The notes: generated by a model from the letters alone, not told the origin. DNA of 64,000 nt from Leptospira neocaledonica (GCF_002812205.1 NZ_NPEA01000001.1:473704-537703), one strand, 5' to 3'; counted from the stretch's first letter, positions 1 to 9,755 are shown. A program made the numbers and translations.

Positions 1-257
1 ATCCATGCTTTTACGGGGCTTATTCAGAACCACTTTCTCAAGGTGAAATTCTTCAAAAACCGGGATATAATCAGTCTCAATTCGTGGAACCGAATCTTTT
101 GAAAGGAACAGTGAGGAGCAAGGTAGGAGCTTGGCATAGGCCCGTCTCCGATGTAATTAACACTTTCTTATCCGCAGGTTTTAAATTGGTAAGGGTGGTA
201 GAAGGTGGACAAGGAGAACTTCCACAACTTCTCGCACTAAGCTTACTGAAAGAATAG
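1..257 (+). CDS. SAM-dependent methyltransferase, C-terminal fragment
   Basis: An open frame (codons starting at position 3) runs in from the left edge and stops at TAG 255-257, giving about 84 residues. It contains HRPVSDVINTFLSAGF followed by KLVRVVE. This matches the C-terminal part of class I SAM methyltransferases, where a His-Arg/Thr-x-x-Ser/Asp-x-hydrophobic helix leads into an 'AGF' turn and a beta-strand. The SAM-binding part lies outside the window, so the substrate cannot be told. Only 43 bp separate it from thiM and no terminator is visible, so read-through into thiM is likely. The family call is inference from this short tail. Confidence 0.6.
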   Translation, partial: PCFYGAYSEPLSQGEILQKPGYNQSQFVEPNLLKGTVRSKVGAWHRPVSDVINTFLSAGFKLVRVVEGGQGELPQLLALSLLKE

Positions 258-300
258 ATAGATTTAACTTTAAGTTTTCATTATATTAGGAGAATAAAAT

Positions 301-1092
301 ATGACAACCGCTTCTTTGACCCAAAAAACCTGGCCCTCTTCCGACGTAGTCTCCGACCTGGCGGAAGTCCGTAAACATGCACCTCTTACTCATGTACTAA
401 CCAATATTGTAGTTACGAATTGGACTGCGAACGTTCTTCTGGCCGCGGGCGCTTCTCCTGCTATGGTCATTGCAGAAGAAGAAGTTTCCGATTTCGCCGC
501 GATTGCAGGTGGGGTGCTGATCAATGTAGGAACAATAAATAGTTTTGATGCAAAGTCGATTAAAGCCGCTGCAATCGCAGCCCAAAAAGCGGGAACTCCT
601 TGGGTTTTAGATCCAGTTGCAGTAGGTGCCCTTAGATACCGAACTGAAATTGCAAAAGATCTTTTACAACATAAACCTACCGTGATTCGAGGAAATGCTT
701 CCGAGATATTGGCACTGGCTGGCGCTGTAGGCGGCGGAAAGGGTGTGGATTCTACCGCTGCTTCTTCCGATGCACTTCCTCTTGCAAAAGAATTAGCAAT
801 CAGCACCGGAGCAGTAATCGCGATTAGCGGAGAAGTAGATTATATTACCGATGGAAAAGAGACCGTAGCGGTTCCCGGTGGTCATATTTTGATGACCAAG
901 GTTACCGGAGTTGGATGTTCTTTAGGAGCATTGATTGCATCCTTCTTAGGTGTCCAAAAAGACGCATTACGTGCCTCGGTTTCTGCATCCGCCGTTTTTG
1001 CAATTGCAGGTTCCAGAGCTGCTGAAAGATCTTCAGGTACAGGAAGTTTTGCCGTGGCCTTCTTGGATGAACTGAGCACAATTTCCGCATGA
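301..1092 (+). CDS. thiM: hydroxyethylthiazole kinase ThiM
   Basis: Phosphorylates the thiazole alcohol (4-methyl-5-hydroxyethylthiazole) in thiamine salvage; cytoplasmic. The 263 residues match the usual family length. Visible family signatures are [20 protein letters not shown] near the N-terminus, [13 protein letters not shown], the [11 protein letters not shown] segment, and [10 protein letters not shown] near residue 200 with the catalytic-loop Cys. The start has a good Shine-Dalgarno (AGGAGA, 288-293) 7 nt upstream of ATG. Its stop overlaps the next gene by 4 nt (ATGA), so the three genes to 2785 should be translationally coupled. No TPP riboswitch is visible upstream. thiD and thiE are not in the window. 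Confidence 0.93.
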   Translation: MTTASLTQKTWPSSDVVSDLAEVRKHAPLTHVLTNIVVTNWTANVLLAAGASPAMVIAEEEVSDFAAIAGGVLINVGTINSFDAKSIKAAAIAAQKAGTPWVLDPVAVGALRYRTEIAKDLLQHKPTVIRGNASEILALAGAVGGGKGVDSTAASSDALPLAKELAISTGAVIAISGEVDYITDGKETVAVPGGHILMTKVTGVGCSLGALIASFLGVQKDALRASVSASAVFAIAGSRAAERSSGTGSFAVAFLDELSTISA

Positions 1093-1970
1093 GTGTAACT
1101 GTTGCAGTTCCTACAGGAAATATCGGTAAATTTCTTCTACCAAAACTTTTGGAATCGGGCAAAAATATTACCGTCCTGACCAGAAGTCCCCAGAAATTAG
1201 AACCAACAATTCGGGAAAGAGTGACAATTCGCCAAGGCGCCTTAGAGGATGCGAATTTTATCTTAGAAGCTACTAAAGGAACGGAAGCAATCTACTGGTT
1301 AAACCCGGGTAACAAAAAGGCGGAAGATGTACATGGTTGGTATCGTCTTTATGGAAAGAGTGTTGCTAACGCAGTCCAAAAGAACCGGATAGAATATGTG
1401 GTAAATATTTCCACGATCATTCCGGAAGTGGTAGAAGCAGGTGTTGCAGACGGAATCGTTCATGTGGAGGAATTTCTTAACGAAACGGATGCGAATGTGG
1501 TTCATCTTCGTCCCGGTTTCTTTTTGGAAAATCTTCTTCCTCAAATTTCAGAACTCAAGTTCAAAGGGACGATTACCTTCCCTATTCCGCCCGATAGAGA
1601 GGTCGCATTTATTGCTACTTCGGATATTGCAGATGTGGCCGCAGATTATCTTTTAAATAAGAACTGGAAAGGGAAGAAGATCCATATTTTGCATGGAGGC
1701 GAAGATCTGACCTTCGAGGCGGCTACAAAAAGTTTAAATGATGCGATCGGAACTACATTAAAGTATAATTATATAAGCCTGGAAAATTTTTACAAGGACT
1801 TGATCGCAAAAGGTGTGACAAAAGCTGCCGCAGAAGGTTATACTGATATCTACCGCTCCATGCATCTTCCTAGAGAAGTGGAAGGAATACGTAGCTCAGA
1901 AACAACTACGCCTACTACCGTGGGGCTTTGGGGGAAAAGGGTTTTAAAACCTAAACTAGATTCCTTATGA
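1089..1970 (+). CDS. NmrA-like NAD(P)-binding protein
   Basis: A 293-residue atypical short-chain dehydrogenase of the NmrA/HSCARG type. The N-terminal Rossmann motif is degenerate ([20 protein letters not shown], residues 4-23; glycine-rich turn P-T-G-N-I-G). [15 protein letters not shown] and NISTIIP segments follow, then a typical [10 protein letters not shown] stretch near residue 140. Such proteins either sense NAD(P)H or reduce small substrates; there is no SDR YxxxK dyad, so catalysis is uncertain. It starts inside the thiM stop (ATGA) and its own stop overlaps the rhodanese start in the same way, which indicates a coupled operon. The substrate is unknown. Confidence 0.8.
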   Translation: MSVTVAVPTGNIGKFLLPKLLESGKNITVLTRSPQKLEPTIRERVTIRQGALEDANFILEATKGTEAIYWLNPGNKKAEDVHGWYRLYGKSVANAVQKNRIEYVVNISTIIPEVVEAGVADGIVHVEEFLNETDANVVHLRPGFFLENLLPQISELKFKGTITFPIPPDREVAFIATSDIADVAADYLLNKNWKGKKIHILHGGEDLTFEAATKSLNDAIGTTLKYNYISLENFYKDLIAKGVTKAAAEGYTDIYRSMHLPREVEGIRSSETTTPTTVGLWGKRVLKPKLDSL

Positions 1971-2785
1971 TCGTTAGTTCCGACTGGCTTTTTGAACGTC
2001 TATCTGATCCGAATATTAGGATCGTGGATATACGTGGAAGAGTGGAACATTCTGAGCCCAGATACCATTCCGAACCGGAACTTTATCTAAAAAGTCATAT
2101 CCCAGGAGCAGTTTTTATAGATTGGACCAAGGATATAGTGGACCTGAACGATTCTGTTCCGGTAAATATCGCACCACCTGAAAAATTCTCCGAACTGATG
2201 AGCACATTAGGTATTTCTAATGAAACCGTCGTGGTTGCCTACGATGATCATAATCGGATGTTTTCCAGTCGTTTAGCCTGGGCTCTCAGATATTACGGGT
2301 ATAATAAGGGACTAATCTTAGATGGAGGTTTTGCTAACTGGGTTAAAGAAGGAAAACCAGTTGATTCCAATCTTCCTAAATATGAAAGAAAGGATTTTAT
2401 AGCTGTTCCCCATCCTGAACTAAAACGAAATGCAGATCAGGTGCAGTTCAGATCTTCGGAAACTTTACTACTAGACGGTCGACGCCCGGAAGTTTATGCA
2501 AAAGGTTTTATTCCCGGGGCAATCAATATTCCTCATACAAGTTTAACGGATCCGGAGACAGGCAAATTTCTCTCTAAAGAAGGATTAAAGAATTCTTTTA
2601 AAAAAGCAGGAGTGGATACGGATTCTCTTCCGAAAAATATTATCTGTTACTGTAATGGAGGAGTTTCCGCGACTGTAGTAGTCACGGCTCTCGGAATTTT
2701 AGGAATAGAGAATATTCCCGTCTATGACGGCTCTTGGAACGAATGGGGAAAGGACGAAAAACGTCCCAAGGCGCAACTACATTAA
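1967..2785 (+). CDS. two-domain rhodanese-type sulfurtransferase
   Basis: A 272-residue tandem rhodanese of the thiosulfate/3-mercaptopyruvate sulfurtransferase family. The inactive N-terminal domain holds IRIVDIRGR, HIPGAVFIDWTKD and VVAYDDHNRMFSSRLAWALRYYG. The C-terminal catalytic domain holds LLLDGRRPEVYAKG and GFIPGAINIPH, then the active-site loop IICYCNGGVSATV, in which the Cys before Asn-Gly-Gly is the persulfide carrier. Overlap by ATGA with the upstream gene ties it to thiM. A sulfur-transfer role connected with thiazole metabolism is possible but not shown. The gene ends 20 bp from the convergent regulator. Confidence 0.9.
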   Translation: MIVSSDWLFERLSDPNIRIVDIRGRVEHSEPRYHSEPELYLKSHIPGAVFIDWTKDIVDLNDSVPVNIAPPEKFSELMSTLGISNETVVVAYDDHNRMFSSRLAWALRYYGYNKGLILDGGFANWVKEGKPVDSNLPKYERKDFIAVPHPELKRNADQVQFRSSETLLLDGRRPEVYAKGFIPGAINIPHTSLTDPETGKFLSKEGLKNSFKKAGVDTDSLPKNIICYCNGGVSATVVVTALGILGIENIPVYDGSWNEWGKDEKRPKAQLH

Positions 2786-2805
2786 AGCAGGAATTGTAAG
2801 GCCAA

Positions 2806-3456
2806 TTAAGGCAATAAACCTATATCACTCGCCTTTCTTACCAATTCGGCCCTATTATGTACATTCAATTTTTTATATATATTCTTCACATGGTGTTGGA
2901 CTGTGTATTTGCTGACTTTTAGGAATTCCGCAACTCTTCCGATTGTCTTTCCTTTTACCATCTCGTCCAAGATTTGTTTTTCTTTAGGAGTCAGCTTAAA
3001 TTCTCCCGAATAATCTTTTTGTTTAAAACTATTCAACACGCGGAACGCGATAGTAGGAGTAATGATCGCTCCTCCTTTCAAGACCGTATCCACAACGTCC
3101 GCAATATCTTTTAATTCCGATTTTAAGATATAACCGATGGCGCCATTCTTTAAGGATTCATAAATTAGCTCGTCGGAATTCATATTAGAGAGCATTATTT
3201 TAGAGATTTCAGGATCTCTCGCGGAAATTTTTCCTGCAAGTTCCACTCCGTTCATTCCGGACAGCATGATATCCAGAAAAATTATATCCAAGGACCTTCC
3301 CTTTTCATCCTCCCAAAAGGATTCAGCGGATTCCCAATGGAATACTCCGTCTATCTCGGGAATGGATTCCAGAGTCTTTAGGATCTGATTCTTAAAACTT
3401 TCGTCGTTTTCTACGATTCCAACTTTGATTTCCGAATTTTTCATAACCGTATTCAC
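2806..3456 (-). CDS. NarL/LuxR-family response regulator
   Basis: 216 residues. A receiver domain (about 10-125) has the acidic pocket (VENDES), the phosphoacceptor in IIFLDIMLSGMNG and a conserved Lys in YILKSE. A LuxR/GerE helix-turn-helix follows (about 150-210; LTPKEKQILDEMVKGK, then VAEFLKVSKYTVQHHVKNIYKKL). It is the DNA-binding output of the adjacent kinase; only 7 bp separate the two genes. The longest frame starts at GTG 3456; an in-frame ATG at 3444 is an equally plausible start, since an AAGGTG lies 11 nt upstream. Targets are unknown. Confidence 0.9.
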   Translation of the reverse strand: MNTVMKNSEIKVGIVENDESFKNQILKTLESIPEIDGVFHWESAESFWEDEKGRSLDIIFLDIMLSGMNGVELAGKISARDPEISKIMLSNMNSDELIYESLKNGAIGYILKSELKDIADVVDTVLKGGAIITPTIAFRVLNSFKQKDYSGEFKLTPKEKQILDEMVKGKTIGRVAEFLKVSKYTVQHHVKNIYKKLNVHNRAELVRKASDIGLLP

Positions 3457-3463
3457 ACCTTAT

Positions 3464-6400
3464 TTATTTTACGGAAAAATTTCCGATCGGGATATTTATT
3501 TTTATCTTATATATGTTTTCGACTAAGGACATTTCCACCTTTCCACCAAGACCCGAGATCCTATAGATCAGATTTTCGGTTCCTCTTCCTGTTTTATGTT
3601 TTTTCAAATGATAAGAAGATTCCACGTTCATTTCGGTGACTATGCTCCCGTTTTCCAAATAGAAATTCCATTTGGCTACTCCCTGTCCATATTTTAGATC
3701 GTTATTCGTTATCTCGTTTACAATACTATAAAGTTCAATGATCGAAGTTTCTTTTCTTTCCTCTTCAAAAAATTGAAGAAGTTCTTCTTGGCATTCGAAT
3801 TCTAAGTCCCTTTCCACATCAGAATATCGTCTGAGTAAAACTAAATTAATACCTGTGATAAAATTTTTGGACAATAAACCCAGATCTTCTATCTTCAACA
3901 TTTGTTCTCTAAGTATATGAATGGATTGATTCACCGCTTCATTGATCTTTTTGAAGATTGGTTTGTCTTCTTGATTTTGAGATAATAATTCTTCAGATAA
4001 AAACTTTAGATCTGTAAGTTTTCCACCCAAATGGTCGTGTAAGTCAATATTAATCCTTTGCCTTACATAGTTCACAGCTTCTCTCTTCTCATTCTCCTGG
4101 TTTAAACGGCTTTTATGACCGTCTGCAAGAGCGAGCAAATTATTGATCCTTAAGATCAATTCCTCAAAATCGAAAGGTTTGAGTAGATAATCATTCGCAC
4201 CGTTATTCAATGCAGCCATCAAATCCTTATCTTGATTTTTTGCAGTCAACATCAGAATAGGAAGTTCAAGTGTGCTAAGTGTTTTACGGATTTCCCGGGC
4301 TGTGTCTAGACCTGACATCTTAGGCATCATCACATCCAAAATAACAACATCGAAAGCCTTATCTTTTTGTAATATTTCTAATGCCTCCATTCCACTTTTT
4401 GCAGTGACTGAGGAAATATTTCTCAAAGACAGATAGTTTTGTATTACTTGCAAGTTTACTGGTTCGTCGTCCACTACCAAAATCCTAGCATTCTTCTCAG
4501 AATCGGAAGACTCATTTTGAAAAGCCACGGTCGAACCTGGGTTGTTTCCTTCTTTATAATTTTTTAATTCCTTTCCATCCGATTTAGGAATTTTTCCAGA
4601 CACCAAAGGAATGGTAAAATGAAAACGAGAACCTTGTTCTGGACTGGATTCTACTCCAATTTCTCCCCCGTGTAACGCAACCAATGCCCTACTGATCGAA
4701 AGCCCAAGCCCTGCACCCGAACTATTTTTGGAGTCTCCCCTTTCTACCTGCTCGAAAAATTCGAATATCTTTTGGTGTTCTCTTGGATCTATTCCTATCC
4801 CAGTATCTTTTACACTGATCTCCGCAATTCCAAGCGCCTTGATACGAGCGCTGACAACGATCTCTCCCTTCTCGGTAAACTTGATTGCATTACTCACTAA
4901 ATTCTGAAGGATTTGTTGCAGTCGATTTTCATCCGCGAGCAAATCGGGAAATTCTGGCAAGATTGCATTTACTAATTTAATTTTAGTTGGATCGGTAGAG
5001 ATCCTATTCAATTCCAGAGTAAAATTTACCGCTTGGTACAAATCTACGGCTCTTAAATTTAGATTTAAATCTTTATGTTTTAATTTAGAAAAATCTATAA
5101 TATCATTTACTAAACTAGAAAGCCGTTGTCCACTTGTTACAATCATTCCCAATTGTCTCGTAATGGATTCGGACAATGGGCCGACCACTCCTCTTTTCAA
5201 AGAATCTGCAATCCCAATTATCCCTTGCAAAGGAGTTCTCAGTTCATGAGAAGTATTCGCCAAGAACTCATCCTTGAGTTTATCCAAAGAGATTAATCTT
5301 TGGTTGGATTCTTTTAGATCATATGCCAATTTTTCTGAAAGTTTATAGGCACTTGTAAATCTTTGAGAAACCATAAATGCCTGAGCTACAAAAAAGGAAG
5401 CTACTCCATACGATGAGAAGTATGCAGTATTTATGATCATGTTCGCATACAAGATATCATTGGTCACTACTGCGAAAAACAGAAGGAAAAAGAATAAGCC
5501 TACGTCTGCTCCTAACTTCTTATTCTGCATCGCTTTCCAAAAAACGTATACTAGATAAAAGCAGGCTATAGTTACTAAAATCCCAAAAATAGAAATGGTC
5601 TTGGAATATATGACCAAAGGAGTGAATAGTACGATCAAAGAAAGTCCGACAACAATACTAATTAAAAACCGAATAACTTTTTTGTTTATCTCATCAGGGT
5701 ACAAAGTTCGGATAAATAATGGAAAGAATATGGCGATCAAAAAGCTGGATATTAATTCCAATCTATATCCCCATTCGAAATCAAAATGAGGAAAAATAGA
5801 ATATAAGATTCTTTCTCCCGTTATCAAAATCCGAATGGTCGAACAGATCGTTAGAATTCCATAATATAACGTGGAGGTTTCTCTCCTTAAAAAGGCGAAT
5901 AAACTTAGGTGGTAAAGACCTAAAACAAAAAGTCCTCCGCCTACGAACAAGTCTAATCTGACATTACTTTGGCGTATAGTAACCAGATCTTTTCTTTTTC
6001 CTATAAAGATCTTTGCCCAAGGGCCTCCTTTAAAATGTGAAAAATTGGAAATCTCTATCGCAATTTCGTTCTCTGTTCCTAAGTCAAATATCTCACTAAC
6101 TCCTGGTCTGTATAAAGGTTTACTTGTCTCAGGGGTTTTTCCAACTTCTCCACTGGAGATTACTTTTTTTCCATTTACATAAAGTGTATAAGATGTTGAG
6201 GCCTCCAACATCTTGATTGCCATATCTGTTTCTGGTTTTTCTAAACGAACGAGCACCTTGTATGTTGCATATCCGAAACCAGGATACTTTTGGTCCTTGT
6301 TTTCATTCCAAACATTCGGAACATCTCCGAATTTGATTTGCTCTTTTGATTTTTGAGAAGGATCCAGATCGGCCTTTAATGGATTTTTGATCTCCGAAAA

Positions 6401-6601
6401 TAATTGGGACCAATAAAATGCCCAATCACCCTCTATACTTAGAGGTTCTTCCTTTCCGAAATCCCAATCCTTGCTTAAGTCCAATATTCCATTTTCTACT
6501 CTTGGTTTTTTCTTAGAAGATTCAGTGCCACATCCCAAACTGAAAATTAGGATTGAGATCAGTAAAACTCCTGGAAATTTTTGAGAGAAAATGGAAACCA
6601 T
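3464..6601 (-). CDS. DISM lipoprotein hybrid kinase with two kinase cores
   Basis: 1045 residues. The signal peptide ends in a lipobox (SLGC, Cys24). A 7TMR-DISM extracellular domain (about 45-205, GDWAFYW) and about seven membrane helices (about 210-410) follow. Next is a classical HisKA core ([10 protein letters not shown], His near 452; N-box [20 protein letters not shown]-boxes DTGIGID and GAGLGLSIS), then a receiver (phospho-Asp in VVILDVMMPKMSG near 752). Finally comes a second, NarX/DesK-like module: RQRINIDLHDHLGGKL (His near 853) and an ATPase-like end with NEITNNDLKYG and GRGTENLIYRISGLGG. The second ATPase lacks an obvious DxGxG. Downstream lies the NarL-type regulator, the expected partner of the second module. 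The ligand is unknown. Confidence 0.9.
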   Translation of the reverse strand: MVSIFSQKFPGVLLISILIFSLGCGTESSKKKPRVENGILDLSKDWDFGKEEPLSIEGDWAFYWSQLFSEIKNPLKADLDPSQKSKEQIKFGDVPNVWNENKDQKYPGFGYATYKVLVRLEKPETDMAIKMLEASTSYTLYVNGKKVISSGEVGKTPETSKPLYRPGVSEIFDLGTENEIAIEISNFSHFKGGPWAKIFIGKRKDLVTIRQSNVRLDLFVGGGLFVLGLYHLSLFAFLRRETSTLYYGILTICSTIRILITGERILYSIFPHFDFEWGYRLELISSFLIAIFFPLFIRTLYPDEINKKVIRFLISIVVGLSLIVLFTPLVIYSKTISIFGILVTIACFYLVYVFWKAMQNKKLGADVGLFFFLLFFAVVTNDILYANMIINTAYFSSYGVASFFVAQAFMVSQRFTSAYKLSEKLAYDLKESNQRLISLDKLKDEFLANTSHELRTPLQGIIGIADSLKRGVVGPLSESITRQLGMIVTSGQRLSSLVNDIIDFSKLKHKDLNLNLRAVDLYQAVNFTLELNRISTDPTKIKLVNAILPEFPDLLADENRLQQILQNLVSNAIKFTEKGEIVVSARIKALGIAEISVKDTGIGIDPREHQKIFEFFEQVERGDSKNSSGAGLGLSISRALVALHGGEIGVESSPEQGSRFHFTIPLVSGKIPKSDGKELKNYKEGNNPGSTVAFQNESSDSEKNARILVVDDEPVNLQVIQNYLSLRNISSVTAKSGMEALEILQKDKAFDVVILDVMMPKMSGLDTAREIRKTLSTLELPILMLTAKNQDKDLMAALNNGANDYLLKPFDFEELILRINNLLALADGHKSRLNQENEKREAVNYVRQRINIDLHDHLGGKLTDLKFLSEELLSQNQEDKPIFKKINEAVNQSIHILREQMLKIEDLGLLSKNFITGINLVLLRRYSDVERDLEFECQEELLQFFEEERKETSIIELYSIVNEITNNDLKYGQGVAKWNFYLENGSIVTEMNVESSYHLKKHKTGRGTENLIYRISGLGGKVEMSLVENIYKIKINIPIGNFSVK

Positions 6602-6792
6602 CTACACTGATTCTTCAGACCATTCCAGATTTATAAACCTTTTTAATATTCCAAATGAGTATTCAGTAAAGAAATAGAAGGAGGAAAATTCTCCCTTATT
6701 CTAGGGATCACGGATCCAGAGGACCTTCTTCTTTTAATAGTTCGAAATGCAAAAGTTATGAAATATCAATACATTCTACTTAATTTTGTCCC

Positions 6793-8109
6793 TTGACTTC
6801 TATTCCGCAAAAATCGGAAAATTATTCCAATATGGATTACCATTTTGTTTCACCGAAAGAAGCAGTTTTAGAGATCAAAAATGACCAAAGGGTTTTTATC
6901 CACAGTGTATATGCTGCTCCCAAACTTTTAATCGAAGCATTGAGCGCCAGAGCATCGGAATTACAAAATATTGAGATCGTTCATATTCATACGGAAGGAG
7001 AAGTCCCGTATGCACAAAATGGAATGGAGACTTCTTTTCATACAAATGCATTATTCGTGGGTGCAAACATGAGAGAAGCAGTCAAGGAAGGAAGAGCGGA
7101 TTATCTTCCTATCTTCTTAAGCGAATGCCCTTCTTTATTCAGAAAAAAGATACTTCCATTAGATGTTGCCCTTATCACAGTTTCTCCTCCTGACAAACAT
7201 GGGTTTTGTTCTTTGGGAGTTTCGGTGGATACGAGCAAGGCCGCCGTTGATTCAGCCAATCTTGTGATTGCTCAGGTGAACCATTTTATGCCCAGAACCC
7301 ACGGGGACGGAATCGTTCATATAAACAAAATCCATAAATTAGTAGAAGGTAATATTCCATTATTGGAGGCAAAACATGCAGAACCGAACGAGGTAGAAGC
7401 TAAGATCGGTGAATATATTGCGGGTCTTGTAGAAGACGGAGCAACTCTGCAAATGGGGATTGGAGCCATTCCAGATGCGGTTCTGTCTTGTTTACAAAAT
7501 CATAAAGATTTAGGAATTCATACCGAAATGTTTTCGGATGGTGTAATTCCTTTGGTGGAAAAAGGAATTATCACAGGCAAAAACAAAAGAATTCATCCAG
7601 GAAAAATAGTAACGGGTTTCGTGATGGGAACCAGAAAACTTTACGATTTTGTGGATGATAATCCTGAAGTTGTATTTTTAGATATAGGTTATATCAACGA
7701 TACTGCAAATATCCGCAAAAACCCAAAAGTAACAGCGATCAACTCTGCAATCGAAGTAGATCTTACCGGCCAAGTATGTGCGGATTCAATCGGGACCAGA
7801 CAATATTCCGGTGTGGGAGGACAGATGGATTTTATCCGAGGCGCTTCTCTTTCGGAAGGAGGAAAGCCGATCATTGCACTTCCCTCTGTGACCTCTCATG
7901 GAAAATCCAGGATCGTTCCTATTCTACAACCCGGTGCAAGCGTAACCACCACCAGAGCAAATGTTCATTATGTAATTACTGAATACGGGATCGCAGATCT
8001 TTACGGCAAAAATCTAAAACAAAGAGCGAAACTACTTACAGAAATTGCTCATCCGAATCATAGAGAATCCTTGGAAAGAGAGGCATTCGAAAGATTCAAA
8101 GGATTCTAA
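6793..8109 (+). CDS. acetyl-CoA hydrolase/CoA-transferase family protein
   Basis: 438 residues, the length of the Cat1/Cat2 family (4-hydroxybutyrate or acetate/succinate CoA-transferases). Markers are GLVEDGATLQMGIGAIPDAV followed by GIHTEMFSDGVIPL, where the Glu is the conserved residue that carries the CoA thioester, and GGQMDFIRGA plus YVITEYGIADLYGK near the C-terminus. It moves CoA between small carboxylates in the cytoplasm; the acyl partner cannot be read from sequence. The longest frame starts at TTG 6793 with no clear ribosome site; ATG 6832 (residue 14) is an alternative start. It is a monocistronic gene between the kinase and the oxidase locus. Confidence 0.88.
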   Translation: MTSIPQKSENYSNMDYHFVSPKEAVLEIKNDQRVFIHSVYAAPKLLIEALSARASELQNIEIVHIHTEGEVPYAQNGMETSFHTNALFVGANMREAVKEGRADYLPIFLSECPSLFRKKILPLDVALITVSPPDKHGFCSLGVSVDTSKAAVDSANLVIAQVNHFMPRTHGDGIVHINKIHKLVEGNIPLLEAKHAEPNEVEAKIGEYIAGLVEDGATLQMGIGAIPDAVLSCLQNHKDLGIHTEMFSDGVIPLVEKGIITGKNKRIHPGKIVTGFVMGTRKLYDFVDDNPEVVFLDIGYINDTANIRKNPKVTAINSAIEVDLTGQVCADSIGTRQYSGVGGQMDFIRGASLSEGGKPIIALPSVTSHGKSRIVPILQPGASVTTTRANVHYVITEYGIADLYGKNLKQRAKLLTEIAHPNHRESLEREAFERFKGF

Positions 8110-8204
8110 TTCTCAAAATCCTAACTCCACATACATTCACATCATATTATATTTTTATTATACAATAATTCATAAACAATAACAATCAGCTCACCTTTCT
8201 CCAA

Positions 8205-8218
8205 TTGACAATTATCAA
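8205..8218 (+). promoter_or_regulatory. FNR-like box upstream of ccoN
   Basis: TTGACAATTATCAA matches the FNR/Anr consensus TTGAT-N4-ATCAA at 9 of 10 defined positions, and lies 97 bp upstream of the ccoN start chosen here. cbb3 operons are classic FNR/FixK/Anr targets, and a Crp/Fnr regulator is encoded at 17104-17784. No good -10 box is evident at a class I or II distance, and TTGACA could by chance be a -35 element, so the call is tentative. Confidence 0.5.
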
Positions 8219-8315
8219 GGCCGTTTTGAGGGAAGAAGAAGTCGGATTCCTTGCCTTTCGACATTCCAATCTAAATGTGGAATTATCCTTCACGGAAAAA
8301 CCGGAGAGATCAAGA

Positions 8316-9755
8316 ATGAGTTCTTCAGAACAAAAATATAACGATACGATCGTCAAAGGATTTTTGATATCGGGACTGGTCTGGGGTCTGGCTTCCATGC
8401 TTGTGGGAGTATGGATCGCTTTCCAAATGGTGTATCCCGAATTAAATTTCGGACCATACTTCACATTCGGCAGGCTGAGACCCTTACATACGAACGCAGC
8501 GATTTTCGGATTTGCATTGAGTATCGTATTTGCAACAGGCTATCACACGGTGCAAAGACTTTGTAGAGTGAGAATTTGGAGTGATAAACTTTCTAATCTT
8601 CATTTATTCTTATACAACCTTTCGATTGTAGCAGCTGCAATCACTCTACCTTTGGGCTTAAACCAATCCAAAGAATACGCTGAGTTAGAATGGCCATTGG
8701 ATCTTTTGATCGTAGTTTGGTTTGTAGTGTTCTTGATTAATTATTTCGGGACCATCTTCACCCGCCAGGAAAAACAACTTTATGCAGCGATATGGTTTTA
8801 TATCGCTTCATGGGTGACCATCCCGATCTTATTTATTGTAAATAACCTTTCTATTCCGGTAAGTTGGATCAAATCCTATTCCGTTTATTCGGGAGTGTAT
8901 GACGCAAACATACAATGGTGGTATGGGCATAATGCTGTGGCATTCGTTCTCACCACTCCATTCTTAGGGATGATGTATTATTATCTTCCTAAACATATCA
9001 AACAACCTATCTACAGTCACAGACTATCTATCATTCATTTCTGGAGTTTGATCTTCCTGTACATTTGGGCAGGCCCTCACCATTTACTTTACTCTCCTCT
9101 TCCAGATTGGTTACAAACCACGGGTATGGTATTCAGTATCATGTTATGGATGCCTTCTTGGGGAGGGATGTTGAACGGATTTTTGACCTTAACTCAGGCC
9201 AAGGAAAAGATCAAAACGGATGCAACCTTAAAGATGCTTTTAGTCGGGCTCACATTCTACGGTATGTCCACATTTGAAGGCCCACTTCTTTCTATCAGAG
9301 CAGTTAGCGGTTTAGGTCATAATACGGATTGGATCATCGGTCACGTTCATGGAGGAACTCTAGGTTGGGTAGGAATGATGTCGTTTGCGGCGATTTACTA
9401 CTTAGTTCCAAGATTATGGGATACAAATCTATTCTCCGAAAGATTGGCTAACGTTCATTTCTGGATCGCTACACTCGGTATCTTATTGTATATCGTATCC
9501 ATGTGGGTATCCGGAATCAGCGAAGGATCCATGTGGAGAGCGGTAGACGAAACAGGCTCCTTAAAATTCCCGAATTGGGTTCAGATCACGGAAACATTAA
9601 AACCTTACAGATTATTTAGGGGGATCGGCGGGGGACTCTATCTATCAGGAGTTGTATTAATGATTTATAATGTTGTCCGCACCATTATAAACTCAGGCTC
9701 CGGATATAAGGAAATCGATCCAAGGATCGGATTAAAAGAGGGGAAAACTGCATGA
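8316..9755 (+). CDS. ccoN: cytochrome c oxidase cbb3-type subunit I
   Basis: Catalytic haem-copper subunit of the high-affinity cbb3 oxidase in the inner membrane; 479 residues with about 12 hydrophobic helices. RPLHTNAAIFGFAL carries a haem ligand His, WWYGHNAVAF a CuB ligand His, and HVHGGTLGWVGMM the haem b/b3 His pair. The frame is open from TTG 8205, but that codon lies in the FNR-like box. The ATG at 8316 has GGAGAG (8303-8308) 7 nt upstream and gives the family-typical N-terminus, so 8316 was chosen. It overlaps ccoO by ATGA. Confidence 0.95.
   Translation: MSSSEQKYNDTIVKGFLISGLVWGLASMLVGVWIAFQMVYPELNFGPYFTFGRLRPLHTNAAIFGFALSIVFATGYHTVQRLCRVRIWSDKLSNLHLFLYNLSIVAAAITLPLGLNQSKEYAELEWPLDLLIVVWFVVFLINYFGTIFTRQEKQLYAAIWFYIASWVTIPILFIVNNLSIPVSWIKSYSVYSGVYDANIQWWYGHNAVAFVLTTPFLGMMYYYLPKHIKQPIYSHRLSIIHFWSLIFLYIWAGPHHLLYSPLPDWLQTTGMVFSIMLWMPSWGGMLNGFLTLTQAKEKIKTDATLKMLLVGLTFYGMSTFEGPLLSIRAVSGLGHNTDWIIGHVHGGTLGWVGMMSFAAIYYLVPRLWDTNLFSERLANVHFWIATLGILLYIVSMWVSGISEGSMWRAVDETGSLKFPNWVQITETLKPYRLFRGIGGGLYLSGVVLMIYNVVRTIINSGSGYKEIDPRIGLKEGKTA

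Noticed and set aside
6675..6705. AAGGAGG and a small stem upstream of the CoA-transferase
   Set aside because: No start codon follows at suitable distance and the stem GGAG/CTCC is too short to call.
8205..8315. N-terminal extension of ccoN to TTG 8205
   Set aside because: No ribosome site, non-family sequence, and the start codon lies in the FNR-like box; ATG 8316 has GGAGAG at good spacing.
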